A stretch of 64,000 nucleotides of DNA, from positions 42,269 to 106,268 of the forward strand of contig NZ_JACHXR010000013.1 of NCBI RefSeq assembly GCF_014192275.1. The letters run 5' to 3'. The stretch is from Halomonas stenophila. GTDB lineage: Bacteria; Pseudomonadota; Gammaproteobacteria; Pseudomonadales; Halomonadaceae. Below are positions 1 through 9,950 of the stretch, piece by piece. Made by a program: the position numbers and the translations under genes. The notes beneath the pieces were generated by a model that made no database searches, was not told where the DNA came from, and worked only from the letters and a program-made list of their open reading frames with translations. Numbering within the stretch: the stretch's first letter is position 1; each line of letters begins with the position of its first letter.

Positions 1-139
1 CTTCGAGGCGGCGGCGGACCTCGCCCTGGCCGATGCCCGGCCGCTCTCCCACAACGCCTTCAAGATTCCGCTGGCGCGCCAGGCCATCGTGCGGGCGCTG
101 CGCGACGCCGCCCGGCGCGCCAGGGAGGACGACGCATGA
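1..139 (+). CDS. FAD-binding subunit of a xanthine dehydrogenase-family enzyme (C-terminal end only)
   Basis: Only the last 45 codons are inside the window, reading in frame from base 2 to the TGA at 137-139. The tail contains PLSHNAFKIPLARQAIVRAL, which matches the C-terminus of the medium (FAD, CoxM/XdhB-type) subunit of molybdenum hydroxylases, where the chain ends in a short helix of the form NAFK-P-L. The stop overlaps the start of the next gene in an ATGA, so the two are translationally coupled. The family's job is to carry electrons from the 2Fe-2S subunit to the final acceptor through FAD. The assignment is supported by the downstream Mo-binding subunit; the FAD domain itself cannot be seen. 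Confidence 0.75.
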   Translation, partial: FEAAADLALADARPLSHNAFKIPLARQAIVRALRDAARRAREDDA

Positions 140-2349
140 CCGCCATCCCCGAGCATCACGTCGTCGGCCGGCGCACGCCGCGTGTCGACGGCGAAGACAA
201 GCTGACCGGCCGCGCCGACTACACCGTCGACCATCGCCTCGAGGACATGCTCTACGGCTATCCGGTGCCGGCGAGCATCGCCCATGGCACGCTCGAATCG
301 CTGACGCTCGACGCCGCCCGCGCCATGCCCGGCGTGGTGGACATCCTCCACCACGGGCACTTCCCGGACCTGCATCGCTCGCCCAACAGCCTGCGCCAGG
401 GTGACGCGGTCAGCGAGGTCCGCCTGCCCTTCGAGGACGACCGTATCCATTATCACGGCCAGTACATCGCCCTGGTGGTGGCGGAGACCTTCGAGCAGGC
501 GCGGGCCGCTGCCTTCCGCGTGAAGGCGCGCTACCATCGGGACGCGGGGGTCGTGACCGGTCTGGCGGCCAGCGACGACACGGGCGAGGAGGTCGGCCAC
601 TACATGCGCGGCGAGCCCGAGCTGGCCTTCGGCATCGCCCCGGTGATCCTCGACGAGACCTACACCATCGCCGCCGAGAGCCACCTGCAGCTGGAACCGC
701 ACGCCACCCTGGCCGAGTGGCGCGACGCGGACCAGCACCTGATCGTCCACGAATCGACCCAGGGCGTCTTCTACCAGCGCAACGCCCTGGCGCGCATCTT
801 CGACCTGCCGCCGGAGCGGGTCGAGGTGATCTCGCACTACATCGGCTCGGGCTTCGGCAACAAGCTGTTCATGTGGCCGCATGCCGTGGCCACCGCCGCG
901 GCCGCGCGGTGGCTCGGCCGGCCGGTCAAGACGGTGCTGCCCCGCCAGCAGGACATGATGACCACCGGCCACCGCCCCGCCTCGCGCCAGCGCATCCGCC
1001 TCGGCGCCGAGTTCGACGGCAGCCTGGCCTCGATCCAGCACGACAGCCTCACCGAGACCTCCACCGTCGACCGCTATGTCGATGCCTGCGGGGGCGCCAC
1101 GCCCAGCGCCTATGCCTGCGACAGTGTCGCCACCCACCAGCGCATCCTGCCGGTCCATCACGGCACCCCCTGTCCGATGCGCGCCCCGGGCGAGGTGTCC
1201 GGTGTGTTCGCGCTGGAGAGCGCCATCGACGAGCTGGCCGTGGCCCTCGACATGGACCCGCTGGCCCTGCGCCTGAAGAACTACGCCCACCAGGACCCCC
1301 AGCGCGGCCTGCCGTGGTCGAGCAAGCACCTCGACCGCTGCCTGGAAAGCGCGGCGGAGCGGTTCGGCTGGGCCTCGCGGGACCCGCGGATCGGCAGCAT
1401 GGGCGACGGCGACGAGATCATCGGCCAGGGCATGGCCTCGGCCACCTGGTTCGCCGGGCGCCAGCCCTGTGCGGCCCGGGTGACGCTGCGCGCCGATGGC
1501 TCGGTGTTCGCGGCCTGCGGCACCCAGGACATCGGCACCGGCACCTACACCATCGTCGCCCAGACGGTGGCCGAACTCACCGGCGTACCGGTCGGGCGCG
1601 TCGAGGTCCGGCTGGGCGAGACCCGCCTCCCCGCCGGCCCCCTCTCCGGCGGCTCGATGACCACCGCCTCCACGCTGCCGGCCGTCGCCGCCGCCACACG
1701 CGATGCCCTGGCCGCCCTCCAGGAGGTCGCCACCGGGCCGGGGGGCGACTTCGATGGACTCTACCCCGCCTCCCTGGGGGTCGAAGCCGGGGCGCTGGTG
1801 GCCGAGGGCCGGCGAGTGAACTTCGCCGAGATCCTCGCGCGCCACCGCCTCTCCGGCGTCACCGGCGAGGGCAGCACCGCGCCTGGGGACGAACGCCAGG
1901 CGTACAGCTTCCGCTCCTTCGGCGCCCACTTCGTCGAGGTGCGCTGGGACCCGGGCATCTCCCGGCTGCGGGTGGCCCGGGTGGTCAGCAGCATCGACGT
2001 CGGCCGGGCCATCAACCCCGTCGCGGCACGCAACCAGGTGGAGGGCGCGATCGTGATGGGCATCGGCATGGGGCTGCTCGAGGGGCTCGACTACGACCCG
2101 CGGGACGCCCGGCTGATCAACGCCAACGCCTCCGACTACCGCATCCCGGTGCATGCCGACATGCCCGAGCTCGATGTCGAGCTGCTCGACTATCCCGACT
2201 ACCGCTTCAACGAGTTCGGCGCCCGCGGCATCGGCGAGATCGGCCTGACCGGGGTCGCGGCGGCCATCGCCAACGCCGTCTACCACGCCACCGGCAAGCG
2301 CCTGCGCGACCTCCCGATCACCGTGGAGACGCTGGTGTCGCCGGACTGA
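136..2349 (+). CDS. xanthine dehydrogenase family protein, molybdopterin-binding subunit
   Basis: A 737-residue large subunit of the molybdenum hydroxylase family, cytoplasmic (no signal peptide). The N-terminus (VGRRTPRVDGEDKLTGRADY) is the usual opening of the a/b hammerhead domain, which runs to about residue 125; the rest is the two Mo-pterin-binding domains. Expected glycine-rich and arginine pterin-contact segments are visible (GSGFGNKLFMWPHAVA, CPMRAPGE, GTQDIGTGTYT), and the C-terminus carries the conserved GARGIGEIGLTGVAAAIANAV with the catalytic Glu. The start overlaps the stop of the FAD subunit by four bases. Substrate is not predictable; aldehyde- or purine-like hydroxylation is typical. 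A 2Fe-2S partner would lie upstream of the window or be the one at 5332. Confidence 0.9.
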   Translation: MTAIPEHHVVGRRTPRVDGEDKLTGRADYTVDHRLEDMLYGYPVPASIAHGTLESLTLDAARAMPGVVDILHHGHFPDLHRSPNSLRQGDAVSEVRLPFEDDRIHYHGQYIALVVAETFEQARAAAFRVKARYHRDAGVVTGLAASDDTGEEVGHYMRGEPELAFGIAPVILDETYTIAAESHLQLEPHATLAEWRDADQHLIVHESTQGVFYQRNALARIFDLPPERVEVISHYIGSGFGNKLFMWPHAVATAAAARWLGRPVKTVLPRQQDMMTTGHRPASRQRIRLGAEFDGSLASIQHDSLTETSTVDRYVDACGGATPSAYACDSVATHQRILPVHHGTPCPMRAPGEVSGVFALESAIDELAVALDMDPLALRLKNYAHQDPQRGLPWSSKHLDRCLESAAERFGWASRDPRIGSMGDGDEIIGQGMASATWFAGRQPCAARVTLRADGSVFAACGTQDIGTGTYTIVAQTVAELTGVPVGRVEVRLGETRLPAGPLSGGSMTTASTLPAVAAATRDALAALQEVATGPGGDFDGLYPASLGVEAGALVAEGRRVNFAEILARHRLSGVTGEGSTAPGDERQAYSFRSFGAHFVEVRWDPGISRLRVARVVSSIDVGRAINPVAARNQVEGAIVMGIGMGLLEGLDYDPRDARLINANASDYRIPVHADMPELDVELLDYPDYRFNEFGARGIGEIGLTGVAAAIANAVYHATGKRLRDLPITVETLVSPD

Positions 2350-2422
2350 GGGATAAAGACCGTGTCTTCGGCGTCCAGGGACTGGGCAGCGTCGTTACCC
2401 GCCCCCCGAGGCCTCCGCGGCC

Positions 2423-3322
2423 TCACGGCGCTTGCAGCACGCGTTCCTCCTGGCGATGCTGCAGCGGTGACACTCCGAAACAGCGCTTATAGTCGCGGCT
2501 GAACTGCGAGACGCTGCGATAGCCCACCGCCTCGGCGGCCTGGTTCACGTTGCACTCCTCCTGGACGAGCAACTGCTGCGCCTTGATCAGCCGTAGCCGC
2601 TTCAGGTACTGCAGCGGCGAGGCCTGAGTGACCTGCTTGAAGTGCTGATGGAAGGTCGAGGGGCTCATGTTGGCCTGGCGGGCCAGGGCCTCCACCGAGA
2701 CCTCCTCCGCGTAGTGGGCATGCAGCCGCGACAACACCTGGACGATCCGCGAGTAGTGCCCCTGATGCAGTACCAGGGCGCGCAGCGCCGGCCCCTGCTG
2801 GCCCTTCAGCGCCTCGAACACCACGTCTCGCACCCGAAGCCCCCCCATGGCGGCGGTCTCGGCGGGGTCGTGCAGCATCCGCAGTAGCCGCTCCACCGCT
2901 CCCTGCATGCCGTCGGTCATCGACACCGAGGCCATGGGCACGGGGGCCTCTTCGGCGTCCCCGCCGCGCTCGACCATGGCCGTCACCAACTCGCCGAGCA
3001 GCGCCGGTTCGAGGCGTATCGACACCCCCAACAGCGGAGACTCGGCCGAGGCATGGGTCTCGCACTCGAAGGGCAGCGGCAATGTCTGCACCAGATACTG
3101 GCCGGGGCCGTAATGAATCTCGCGGTCGCCGAGAAAACCGATCTTGTAGCCCTGGGCGACGATGATCAGGCTCGGCTCGTATATCAACGGCGTGCGCGCG
3201 CAGGGCCGATGCGACGCGACCAGCGACACCGCCGGCAACGACGTCGGCGTGAAGCCATCGCGCGCGACCAGGGGAGCCATCAGCTCGACCAGCGGACATG
3301 AGAGGGCTTGTGTGACTTGCAT
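2423..3322 (-). CDS. AraC family transcriptional regulator
   Basis: About 299 residues: an N-terminal AraC_N-type effector domain (LVELMAPLVARDGFTPTSLPAVSL, then RTPLIYEPSLIIVAQGYK) and two C-terminal helix-turn-helix motifs (VEALARQANMSPSTFHQHFKQVT and NQAAEAVGYRSVSQFSRDYKRCFG). Two in-frame ATGs lie four codons apart. The one at 3322 has GGAG six bases upstream; the one at 3334 has no clear ribosome site, so 3322 is preferred. The gene reads away from the reductase at 3630 and toward the Mo hydroxylase. AraC_N regulators often control a neighbouring oxidoreductase, so the reductase at 3630 is the likely target. That is inference. Confidence 0.88.
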   Translation of the reverse strand: MQVTQALSCPLVELMAPLVARDGFTPTSLPAVSLVASHRPCARTPLIYEPSLIIVAQGYKIGFLGDREIHYGPGQYLVQTLPLPFECETHASAESPLLGVSIRLEPALLGELVTAMVERGGDAEEAPVPMASVSMTDGMQGAVERLLRMLHDPAETAAMGGLRVRDVVFEALKGQQGPALRALVLHQGHYSRIVQVLSRLHAHYAEEVSVEALARQANMSPSTFHQHFKQVTQASPLQYLKRLRLIKAQQLLVQEECNVNQAAEAVGYRSVSQFSRDYKRCFGVSPLQHRQEERVLQAP

Positions 3323-3509
3323 CCTGGGCTCCATGACTCGGGATGGGACGATTATGACGATTTTCTCCACCCGTCGGGCGATCGGTCCCTGACTTTCGCA
3401 GGAATGGGCAAAAACCCCGGAGGAACGTCGGTCCCAGGCGGCCGCCTGCCATCCCATACTGTCAGCGTCCCCGATCCGCATGCCTCACACGAAGAGGAGC
3501 ACCACACCA

Positions 3510-3590
3510 TGAGCCAGACCCGTGCCTATGCGGCCCACGCCGCCGACCAGCCCCGCCCCGATTGGCGGGCGGCGACGACGATGACCTAGG
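3510..3590 (+). pseudogene. 26-codon remnant resembling the N-terminus of a YahK-type alcohol dehydrogenase
   Basis: A short reading frame, MSQTRAYAAHAADQP..., ends in TAG after 26 codons but has a strong ribosome site (AAGAGGAG, about nine bases upstream). The first 15 residues look like the N-terminus of zinc alcohol dehydrogenases of the YahK family (K/T-R-AYAA-x-A-x-P). The following PRPDWRAATTMT does not continue that family. It is probably the surviving start of a gene whose body was deleted, now fused to unrelated sequence 39 bases before the reductase at 3630. A leader peptide is the alternative. Confidence 0.4.
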
Positions 3591-3629
3591 CTGAGCTACC
3601 GCCGGCCAACTCCAGGAGGGAAACACTCC

Positions 3630-4628
3630 ATGCAGTCACGCTACTTCACCATCAACGACCATCCCCGGGGCACCCCGGAACGCGCCTTGTTCGAGCTCCA
3701 CGAGCGCGAGCTGCCGGCACTGGCCGACGGCGAGGCGCGGGTGCGCAATACCTGGCTCTCGGTGGACCCCTACATGCGTGGCCGCATGAGCGGGGTGACC
3801 ACCTACATCGAGCCCTTCGCGCTGAACGCGCCGCTGGAGGGCGCCGCCATCGGCGAGGTGATCGAGTCCCGCGATGCGGCCTTTCCGGTAGGCACCCGGG
3901 TGCGTCATATGGCCGGCTGGCGCGATGTCGCCCAGTTGCCCGGCGCCGAGCTCGAACCACTGCCCGACTTCAAGGTGCCCGAGCAGGCCTACCTGGGCGT
4001 GCTGGGTATGCCGGGCATGACCGCCTGGACCGGCCTGAACCGCATCGCCGAGATGCAGGATGGCGACAACGTGCTGGTCAGCGGCGCCGCCGGCGCGGTG
4101 GGCTCGCTGGCCGTGCAGCTGGCCAAGGCCAAAGGCGGCACCGTGGTCGGCATCGCCGGCTCCCGGGACAAGCTGGACTGGCTCGAGTCCCGGGGCGTCA
4201 AGGCGGTCGGCTACAAGGGCAAGGATGCCGCCGAGCTCACCGAGGCGCTGCAGGAGGCCTGCCCCGAGGGCTTCGACGTCTACTACGAGAACGTCGGCGG
4301 GATCTGCCTGGAGGCGGCCCTGAACACCTTGCGCGTCGGCGCACGCATCGCCGTGTGCGGCATGATCGCCCGCTACAACGAGGCCACCCCCAGCGCCGGC
4401 CCCGGCAACCTGGCGATGATCCTGATCCGCCGCGCCCGCATGGAGGGCTTCATCGTCTTCGACCACTGGAGCCACTACCCGGAATTCCTCGAGGAGGTCG
4501 GCCCGCAGGTCGAGAGTGGCCGACTCGACTACGAGGAAACCGTGGAGGAAGGCCTCGAGCGCACGCCCGACGCCTTCCTCAAGCTCTTCGAGGGCGCCAA
4601 CCGCGGCAAGATGCTGGTCCGGCCATGA
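3630..4628 (+). CDS. NADP-dependent zinc-free medium-chain oxidoreductase (CurA/YncB-like)
   Basis: A 332-residue member of the leukotriene B4 12-hydroxydehydrogenase/CurA branch of medium-chain reductases. These reduce the double bond of alpha,beta-unsaturated ketones with NADPH in the cytoplasm. The N-terminal half has the family signature NTWLSVDPYMRGRMS near residue 40. The nucleotide fold follows with MPGMTAWTGLNRIAEMQDGDNVLVSGAAGAVGSLAVQLAKAKG (residues about 130-170, GxxGxxGxxxxQ). YYENVGG, CGMIARYN and the substrate-loop RARMEGFIVFDH are also seen. No zinc-ligand cysteines are visible. The ribosome site is AGGAGGG, eight bases from ATG. Its stop overlaps the next start (ATGA). Confidence 0.92.
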   Translation: MQSRYFTINDHPRGTPERALFELHERELPALADGEARVRNTWLSVDPYMRGRMSGVTTYIEPFALNAPLEGAAIGEVIESRDAAFPVGTRVRHMAGWRDVAQLPGAELEPLPDFKVPEQAYLGVLGMPGMTAWTGLNRIAEMQDGDNVLVSGAAGAVGSLAVQLAKAKGGTVVGIAGSRDKLDWLESRGVKAVGYKGKDAAELTEALQEACPEGFDVYYENVGGICLEAALNTLRVGARIAVCGMIARYNEATPSAGPGNLAMILIRRARMEGFIVFDHWSHYPEFLEEVGPQVESGRLDYEETVEEGLERTPDAFLKLFEGANRGKMLVRP

Positions 4629-5251
4629 GCACGCCCGGCCGGGGCGACCCCCGGGACGTGGTGGCGGTGATCCTGGCCGCCGGGGCGTCCCGGCGCTTCG
4701 GCAGCGAGGACAAGCGCCGGGCCCGGCTGCCGGATGGCCAGCCCCTGCTGGCCACCGCGGTGGCCAACGCGGCGGCGGCCTTTCCCCGGCTGCGCGTGGT
4801 GCTCCGCGACGAGGACGACCCCGTCGCCCTGGGGCTGGCAGCCGACACGCCCATCATCCGGGCGCCCCATGCCCGCGAGGGGCTCGGCGCGAGCCTCGCC
4901 GACGCCTTCGCCGGCCTGGCAGGCGACCCCGCCCTGGTGGATACCGTGGCCGCGGCGGTGCTGCTCGGCGATATGCCGGCCCTCGCGCCCGGGACGCTGG
5001 AAGAACTGCGGGACCGCGCCGCGCGGGCGCGCATCGTCCGCCCCCGCCACGCCGGCCGGCCGGGCCACCCGGTGCTGTTCGGCCGCGCGTTCTGGGGCGA
5101 ACTGACCGCCCTGGCAGGCGACGGGGGCGCCCGCGGCATCCTCGCCCGCCACCGCGCTCACTGCCACGAACTGGAGGTGAGCGACCCCGGCATCCACGTC
5201 GATATCGACGTGGCCGCAGACCTGGCCGCCCTGCCGCCGTGCTCTCCCTGA
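4625..5251 (+). CDS. MobA/MocA-like nucleotidyltransferase (molybdenum cofactor cytidylyltransferase)
   Basis: A 208-residue NTP-transferase of the MobA-like Rossmann fold. The N-terminus has the nucleotide-binding loop VILAAGASRRFGSEDKR (LAAGxSxRFG-x-K) near residues 15-31. A central LLGDMPALAPGTLEEL gives the metal-binding GDMP. GRPGHPVLFGRAFWGEL and GGARGILARH are the other family blocks. MocA attaches CMP to molybdopterin, making the dinucleotide cofactor used by xanthine-dehydrogenase-family enzymes, which fits the Mo hydroxylase subunits on both sides and XdhC at 8063. It overlaps the preceding reductase gene by four bases, so the two are cotranscribed. The cytidylyl rather than guanylyl specificity is inferred from context. 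Confidence 0.85.
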   Translation: MSTPGRGDPRDVVAVILAAGASRRFGSEDKRRARLPDGQPLLATAVANAAAAFPRLRVVLRDEDDPVALGLAADTPIIRAPHAREGLGASLADAFAGLAGDPALVDTVAAAVLLGDMPALAPGTLEELRDRAARARIVRPRHAGRPGHPVLFGRAFWGELTALAGDGGARGILARHRAHCHELEVSDPGIHVDIDVAADLAALPPCSP

Positions 5252-5331
5252 AGGCCGACGGCCTGGACCGCCCCCCGAAGACGGCGACTACACTCCCGAA
5301 GTGATCGCCGGGAAAGACAAGGAGAACGACC

Positions 5332-5802
5332 GTGACCACCCTGACCATCAACGGGCAGCCCCACGAGGTGGATGCCCCGGATGACATGCCCCTGCTGTGG
5401 GCGATCCGCGATCTCGTCGGCTACACCGGCACCAAGTACGGCTGCGGTCGCGGCCTGTGCGGCGCCTGCACGGTGCACCTGGACGGCCAGCCGACCCGCA
5501 GCTGCATCACGCCCCTCTCCGCGGTGGGGCAGCGCGAGATCACCACCATCGAGGCCATCGCCGAGGACGCCACCGGCGCCAGCGTGCAGCAGGCCTGGCG
5601 CGAGCTGGAGGTGGTCCAGTGCGGCTACTGCCAGTCGGGCCAGATCATGGCGGCCACCGCGCTGCTGCGCGACAACCCGGCGCCGGACGACGCCGCCATC
5701 GACGGCGCCATGCGCGGCAACCTCTGCCGCTGCGCCACCTATGTACGGATACGTGCCGCCATCCACGCGGCGGCGGAATCGCTTGGCCAGGAGGAGACCT
5801 GA
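5332..5802 (+). CDS. (2Fe-2S)-binding subunit of an aldehyde/isoquinoline-type Mo hydroxylase
   Basis: A 156-residue electron-transfer subunit. The N-terminal plant-type ferredoxin domain holds one cluster ([18 protein letters not shown], then C of RSCITPLS). The C-terminal four-helix domain holds the second ([10 protein letters not shown] and LCRCATY). Both sets of four cysteines are present. The start is GTG, eight bases after a strong AAGGAGAA. Its stop overlaps the start of the large subunit (TGATG). There is no signal peptide, although the partner subunit carries a Tat signal, so the small subunit may be co-exported as in IorAB-type enzymes. Confidence 0.93.
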   Translation: MTTLTINGQPHEVDAPDDMPLLWAIRDLVGYTGTKYGCGRGLCGACTVHLDGQPTRSCITPLSAVGQREITTIEAIAEDATGASVQQAWRELEVVQCGYCQSGQIMAATALLRDNPAPDDAAIDGAMRGNLCRCATYVRIRAAIHAAAESLGQEET

Positions 5803-8060
5803 TGCACGTATTGGCGAATCGCGACAATGACAAGGCCCCCGCGGCGCAGCCTCGACTGGTGCATGTCAGCCGGCGCGGCTTCATGAAGGGCACCGCGGGG
5901 CTCGCCCTGGGCCTCTACATGGCCCCCCTGCTGGGTCGCGGCGGCCGGGCCCTGGCGGCCGACGAGAACGGCGAGTTCGCCCCCAACGCCTTCCTGCGCG
6001 TGACGCCGGACGGCGAGGTGGTGGTGATCGCCAAGCACCTGGAGATGGGACAAGGCACCTACACCGGGCTGGCGACCCTGGTCGCCGAGGAACTGGACGC
6101 CGACTGGGCGTCGGTGCGCGTCGAGGGCGCCCCGGCCGACCCCCAGCGCTACCAGAACCTGATGTTCGGCATCCAGGGCACCGGGGGCAGCACCTCCATC
6201 GCCAACGCCTTCGAGCAGATGCGCCGGGCCGGCGCCACGGCGCGCGCCATGCTGGTGACGGCCGCCGCCGAGCGGCTCGAGGTATCGCCCGCGAGCCTGA
6301 GCGTGCGCGAGGGCAAGGTCATCCACGAGGCCTCCGGGCGCGAGCTCGGTTTCGCCGAGCTGGCCGAGGCCGCCGCCGGCTTGCCGGTGCCCGACGAGGT
6401 CACGCTGAAATCCCCCGGGCAGTTCACGCTGATCGGCAAACAGCACCTGCCCCGCCAGGACGGCCCCGCCAAGACCGACGGCAGCGCCCGCTTCACCCAG
6501 GACGTGCAGCTGGACGGCATGCTGATCGCCGTGCCGGCCCATCCGCCGCGCTTCGGCAGCCGGCTGGCCAGCGTCGACGACGCCGAGGCGCTGAAGGTAC
6601 CCGGCGTGGTGGCCAGCGTTCGCTTCTCCTCCCCGACCCGCGACGGCGACCTGGTCGCGGTGCTGGCGAGCAACACCTGGGCCGCCATCCAGGGGCGCGA
6701 TGCCCTGTCGCTCGAGTGGGACGACGCCCAGGCCTTCACCCTGAGCAGTGACGAGATCGAGGCCGCCTATCGCGAGCGCGCCGGCACCCCCGGCGAGCCG
6801 GTCACCCGGCGTGGCGACGCCGCCAAGGCGCTGGAGACCGCGGCCCAGGTCATCGAGGCCGACTACGTGGTGCCCTACCTGGCCCATGCCGCCATGGAGC
6901 CGCTCAACTGCGTGGTGGACCTGCAGCACGACCACTGCACCATCCACAACGGCGAGCAGTGGCAGACCATGGATCAGCAGCTGGTCGGCAAGCTGCTCGG
7001 CCTGGCCCCGGAGAAGATCACCATCCACCAGCTCTACGCCGGGGGCAGCTTCGGCCGGCGCGCCAACCCGGTCAGCGACTACGTGCTGGAGGCAGCGGCG
7101 ATCGCCAAGGCCGCCCGCGCCCAGGGACGGGACGTGCCGATCAAGATGGTCTGGACCCGCGAGGACGACACCCGCGGCGGCCACTATCGCCCGCTCAATG
7201 TCCATCGCGCCCGCCTCGGCCTGGATGACGACGGCAAGCTCACGGCCTGGCACCAGCGCCTGGTCGGCCAGTCGATCATGGCCGGCACCCCGATGGAGTC
7301 GATGATGGTCGAGGACGGCATCGACCCCACCTCCGTGGAGGGCGCCTCCAACCTGCCCTATGCGGTGCCGGCTCTCCACGTCGAGCTGCACACCCCGCGC
7401 GATATCGGCGTGCCGGTGCAGTGGTGGCGCTCCGTGGGCCATACCCACACCGCCTTCTCCACCGAGAGCCTGATCGACGAGGCCGCGGTGGCAGCGGGCC
7501 AGGACCCCTACCGCTACCGCCGCGAGCTGCTGGCGGATCAGCCCCGCTGGCGCGGCGTGCTCGACCTGGCCGCCGAGCAGGCCGGCTGGACATCGCCGCT
7601 CGAACCGGGCACAGAGGGCGTGCGCCGCGGCCGCGGCATCGCCGTCCACAAGTCCTTCAGCAGCTATGTGGCCCAGGTGGCGGAGGTATCGGTCGATGCC
7701 GATAACGCCCTCAGGGTGAATCGCGTGGTCTGCGCCGTGGACTGCGGGCTGGCCGTCAACCCGGACATGATCCGCGCCCAGATGGAGGGCGGCATCGGCT
7801 TCGCCCTGGCAGCCGCCCTGCACAGCGAGATCACCCTCGACGGGGGCCGGGTGGTACAGTCCAACTTCAACGACTTCCAGGTCCTGCGCCTCGACGAGAT
7901 GCCGGAGATCGAGGTGCATATCGTGGCCTCCGAGGCGGCGCCGACCGGCGTCGGCGAGCCCGGCGTGCCCCCGCTGGCCGCGGCGGTGACCAACGCCATC
8001 CACGCCGCCACCGGCCAGCGCATCCGCCGCCTGCCGATCGCCGACCAGCTCGAGGCCTGA
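5802..8060 (+). CDS. Tat-exported molybdopterin-binding subunit (IorB-like aldehyde/isoquinoline oxidoreductase)
   Basis: 752 residues. The N-terminus has a twin-arginine signal (SRRGFMK at residues 23-29, then a hydrophobic run [16 protein letters not shown]), so the enzyme is predicted to work in the periplasm. The body has the duplicated Mo-pterin layout of the isoquinoline 1-oxidoreductase beta type: [41 protein letters not shown], then [15 protein letters not shown] and YAGGSFGRR, with the terminal [23 protein letters not shown] carrying the catalytic Glu. It starts directly on the stop of the 2Fe-2S gene and is followed two bases later by xdhC. No cytochrome subunit follows, so the electron acceptor is unknown. 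Substrate is likely an aldehyde or N-heterocycle. Confidence 0.92.
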   Translation: MHVLANRDNDKAPAAQPRLVHVSRRGFMKGTAGLALGLYMAPLLGRGGRALAADENGEFAPNAFLRVTPDGEVVVIAKHLEMGQGTYTGLATLVAEELDADWASVRVEGAPADPQRYQNLMFGIQGTGGSTSIANAFEQMRRAGATARAMLVTAAAERLEVSPASLSVREGKVIHEASGRELGFAELAEAAAGLPVPDEVTLKSPGQFTLIGKQHLPRQDGPAKTDGSARFTQDVQLDGMLIAVPAHPPRFGSRLASVDDAEALKVPGVVASVRFSSPTRDGDLVAVLASNTWAAIQGRDALSLEWDDAQAFTLSSDEIEAAYRERAGTPGEPVTRRGDAAKALETAAQVIEADYVVPYLAHAAMEPLNCVVDLQHDHCTIHNGEQWQTMDQQLVGKLLGLAPEKITIHQLYAGGSFGRRANPVSDYVLEAAAIAKAARAQGRDVPIKMVWTREDDTRGGHYRPLNVHRARLGLDDDGKLTAWHQRLVGQSIMAGTPMESMMVEDGIDPTSVEGASNLPYAVPALHVELHTPRDIGVPVQWWRSVGHTHTAFSTESLIDEAAVAAGQDPYRYRRELLADQPRWRGVLDLAAEQAGWTSPLEPGTEGVRRGRGIAVHKSFSSYVAQVAEVSVDADNALRVNRVVCAVDCGLAVNPDMIRAQMEGGIGFALAAALHSEITLDGGRVVQSNFNDFQVLRLDEMPEIEVHIVASEAAPTGVGEPGVPPLAAAVTNAIHAATGQRIRRLPIADQLEA

Positions 8061-8062
8061 CC

Positions 8063-9025
8063 ATGCAGGCCCTGGATCTGGAAGTCGTCGAGGCCGCCCG
8101 TCGCTGGCATGCCGAGGGACACGCGCTCTGGTGGTGCACGGTGCTGTCGACCTTCGGTTCCGCGCCCCGCGAGCCGGGCGCCCTGCTGGTCGCCCGGGCC
8201 GATGGCCGGCATGTCGGCTCCCTGTCGGGCGGCTGCGTGGAGGAGGACTTCCTGACGCGCCTGGCCGCCGGGGCCTTCCAGGCCCCGGCCGAGGTCATCG
8301 CCTATGGGGAGGGCGCGGGGGCGATCGACGCCAGCGGGGTGAGCCTGCCCTGTGGCGGGCGTCTCGAGGTGCTGGTGGAACGCTGGCCCGCCGACGCCCG
8401 GGCATCCCGCGAGCTGGAGGCGTACGCCGAGGCCCTGAGGGACGCCGACCTGATGGAGCGCCGGGTGCCGCTCGACGGCGGCCAGTGCCGCTGGAAACTC
8501 GCCGATGCCCCGGGCCCCCGGGTCGAACGCCAGGCGGGAGCGGTGCGGATCCGGGTCGGCCCCGTGGCACGGCTGGTGATCGCGGGGATCTCGCCGGTCA
8601 GCCAGTACTGCGCCCAGTTCGCCCAGGCGCTGGGCTTCGAGGTGGTGGTCTGCGATCCCCGTGCCGAGGCCTGGGACGACTTCGCCCCCGGCGAGGCCCG
8701 CTGCCGGCGCGAGCTGCCCAGCGAGTACCTCCGGCGCCACCCCGCCCACGCGATGACCGCGGTGGTGGCCCTGACCCATGACCCTCGCCTGGACGACCTC
8801 ACCATGATCGAGGCCGTCCGGGGCTCGGCCTTCTACATCGGCGTCATGGGCTCGAAGCGCACCTCGGCGAACCGCGCCGAGCGGCTGCGGCGCAGCGGCG
8901 GCCTGGACGACGAGGCGCTGGGGCGCATCCGCATGCCGATCGGCCTGGACCTGGGCAGCAAGACGCCGGCCGAGATCGCCCTGGCGACGCTGGCCGATGT
9001 GGTGCGGGTGATGCGCGGGCGCTGA
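8063..9025 (+). CDS. XdhC family Mo-cofactor maturation protein
   Basis: A 320-residue XdhC/CoxI protein. The N-terminal domain carries [35 protein letters not shown] (residues about 30-65), including the conserved cysteine of SGGCVE. The C-terminal Rossmann-like domain has [30 protein letters not shown] and [16 protein letters not shown]...[10 protein letters not shown]...[21 protein letters not shown]. XdhC binds the sulfurated cofactor and inserts it into xanthine-dehydrogenase-family enzymes. It begins two bases after the Mo subunit stop and so belongs to that operon. It may also serve the other hydroxylase at 136. Confidence 0.93.
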   Translation: MQALDLEVVEAARRWHAEGHALWWCTVLSTFGSAPREPGALLVARADGRHVGSLSGGCVEEDFLTRLAAGAFQAPAEVIAYGEGAGAIDASGVSLPCGGRLEVLVERWPADARASRELEAYAEALRDADLMERRVPLDGGQCRWKLADAPGPRVERQAGAVRIRVGPVARLVIAGISPVSQYCAQFAQALGFEVVVCDPRAEAWDDFAPGEARCRRELPSEYLRRHPAHAMTAVVALTHDPRLDDLTMIEAVRGSAFYIGVMGSKRTSANRAERLRRSGGLDDEALGRIRMPIGLDLGSKTPAEIALATLADVVRVMRGR

Positions 9026-9065
9026 TTCAACTGCCACACGACGCTGCCCCGCCCCGCGGGCCGCG

Positions 9066-9950
9066 TCACGCCTCCTCAGCGTCGGGCTTGCGGGCGACGA
9101 TGATCCAGGAACTCGAGCCCATGACGATCTTGCCGCCCTTCTCGAAGGGCGCCAGGGCCTGGCGCAGGGCCGCCTCGATCTCGGGACGCTGTCGCTCGGC
9201 CTCCTCGCCGGCCTCGCGGAACACCTCCCCCGCCGGGCCCAGGGCGAGCTGGAAGCGCATGGCGTTCTCCACCGAATCGCCCACCTCCACCGGGCCGTCG
9301 TTGCGGTCGAAGCCGATGTCCACGAAACCGGCACTTTCCAGCTGCTGGCGCACCACCTCGGGGTTGGCCATCGAGAAGGGCCCGGGGCCGCAGGTGCGGG
9401 CCTCCTCGCCGGGAGGCGGCAGGAAGTCCAGCACCACCTGCTTGGGCAGGCCCAGCCAGGGATTGTCTTCGATATCGCGCCAGACGATGAACATCAGCTC
9501 CCCGCCGGGCTTCAGGGCCTTGAAGATGTTGCGCATGGCGGGTACCGGGTGCTCGAAGAACATCATGCCGAAGCGCGAGAAGCACAGGTCGTACTCCGCC
9601 GCGAAGGGGTAGCGCTCCACGTCGGCGACCTCGAAGCGCACGTTGGTCACGCCGGCCTCCTCGGCGCGACGCCGGGCGTCCTCCAGGAAGGCGTCGACGC
9701 AGTCGATGCCCAGCACCTCGCCCTCGGGACCGGTCATGCGGGCGAGCTGGATGGCGGTGTCGCCCCAGCCGCAACCCACATCGAGGATACGCGCGCCATA
9801 CGCCACCTCGAGATCCTCGAGCGGCACGCGGCTGTGGTAGCTCAGGCCATTCATCAGGATGTCCTGGAAACGATTGAACTTCTCGGCCAGGGTGTCGTTC
9901 CAGAACTCGACGTATTCGCTGGTCGGTTGAGATGCGGAAGGAGTGCTCAT
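9066..9950 (-). CDS. class I SAM-dependent methyltransferase
   Basis: 294 residues. The SAM-binding motif I is [20 protein letters not shown] near residue 55, followed by the acidic loop [21 protein letters not shown], motif post-[10 protein letters not shown] and motif IV-like [40 protein letters not shown]. The layout is that of the UbiE/Coq5-like group, but the substrate is not recognisable. The start at 9950 is chosen because GGGAGG lies six bases upstream; a longer frame exists but its extra residues look non-coding. It is convergent with xdhC, separated by 40 bases with no obvious terminator. Confidence 0.88.
   Translation of the reverse strand: MSTPSASQPTSEYVEFWNDTLAEKFNRFQDILMNGLSYHSRVPLEDLEVAYGARILDVGCGWGDTAIQLARMTGPEGEVLGIDCVDAFLEDARRRAEEAGVTNVRFEVADVERYPFAAEYDLCFSRFGMMFFEHPVPAMRNIFKALKPGGELMFIVWRDIEDNPWLGLPKQVVLDFLPPPGEEARTCGPGPFSMANPEVVRQQLESAGFVDIGFDRNDGPVEVGDSVENAMRFQLALGPAGEVFREAGEEAERQRPEIEAALRQALAPFEKGGKIVMGSSSWIIVARKPDAEEA

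Noticed and set aside
5739..8003. A 754-codon antisense frame over the Tat Mo subunit
   Set aside because: Low-complexity His/Gly/Leu/Val translation with no family resemblance; the sense frame is a clear Mo hydroxylase.
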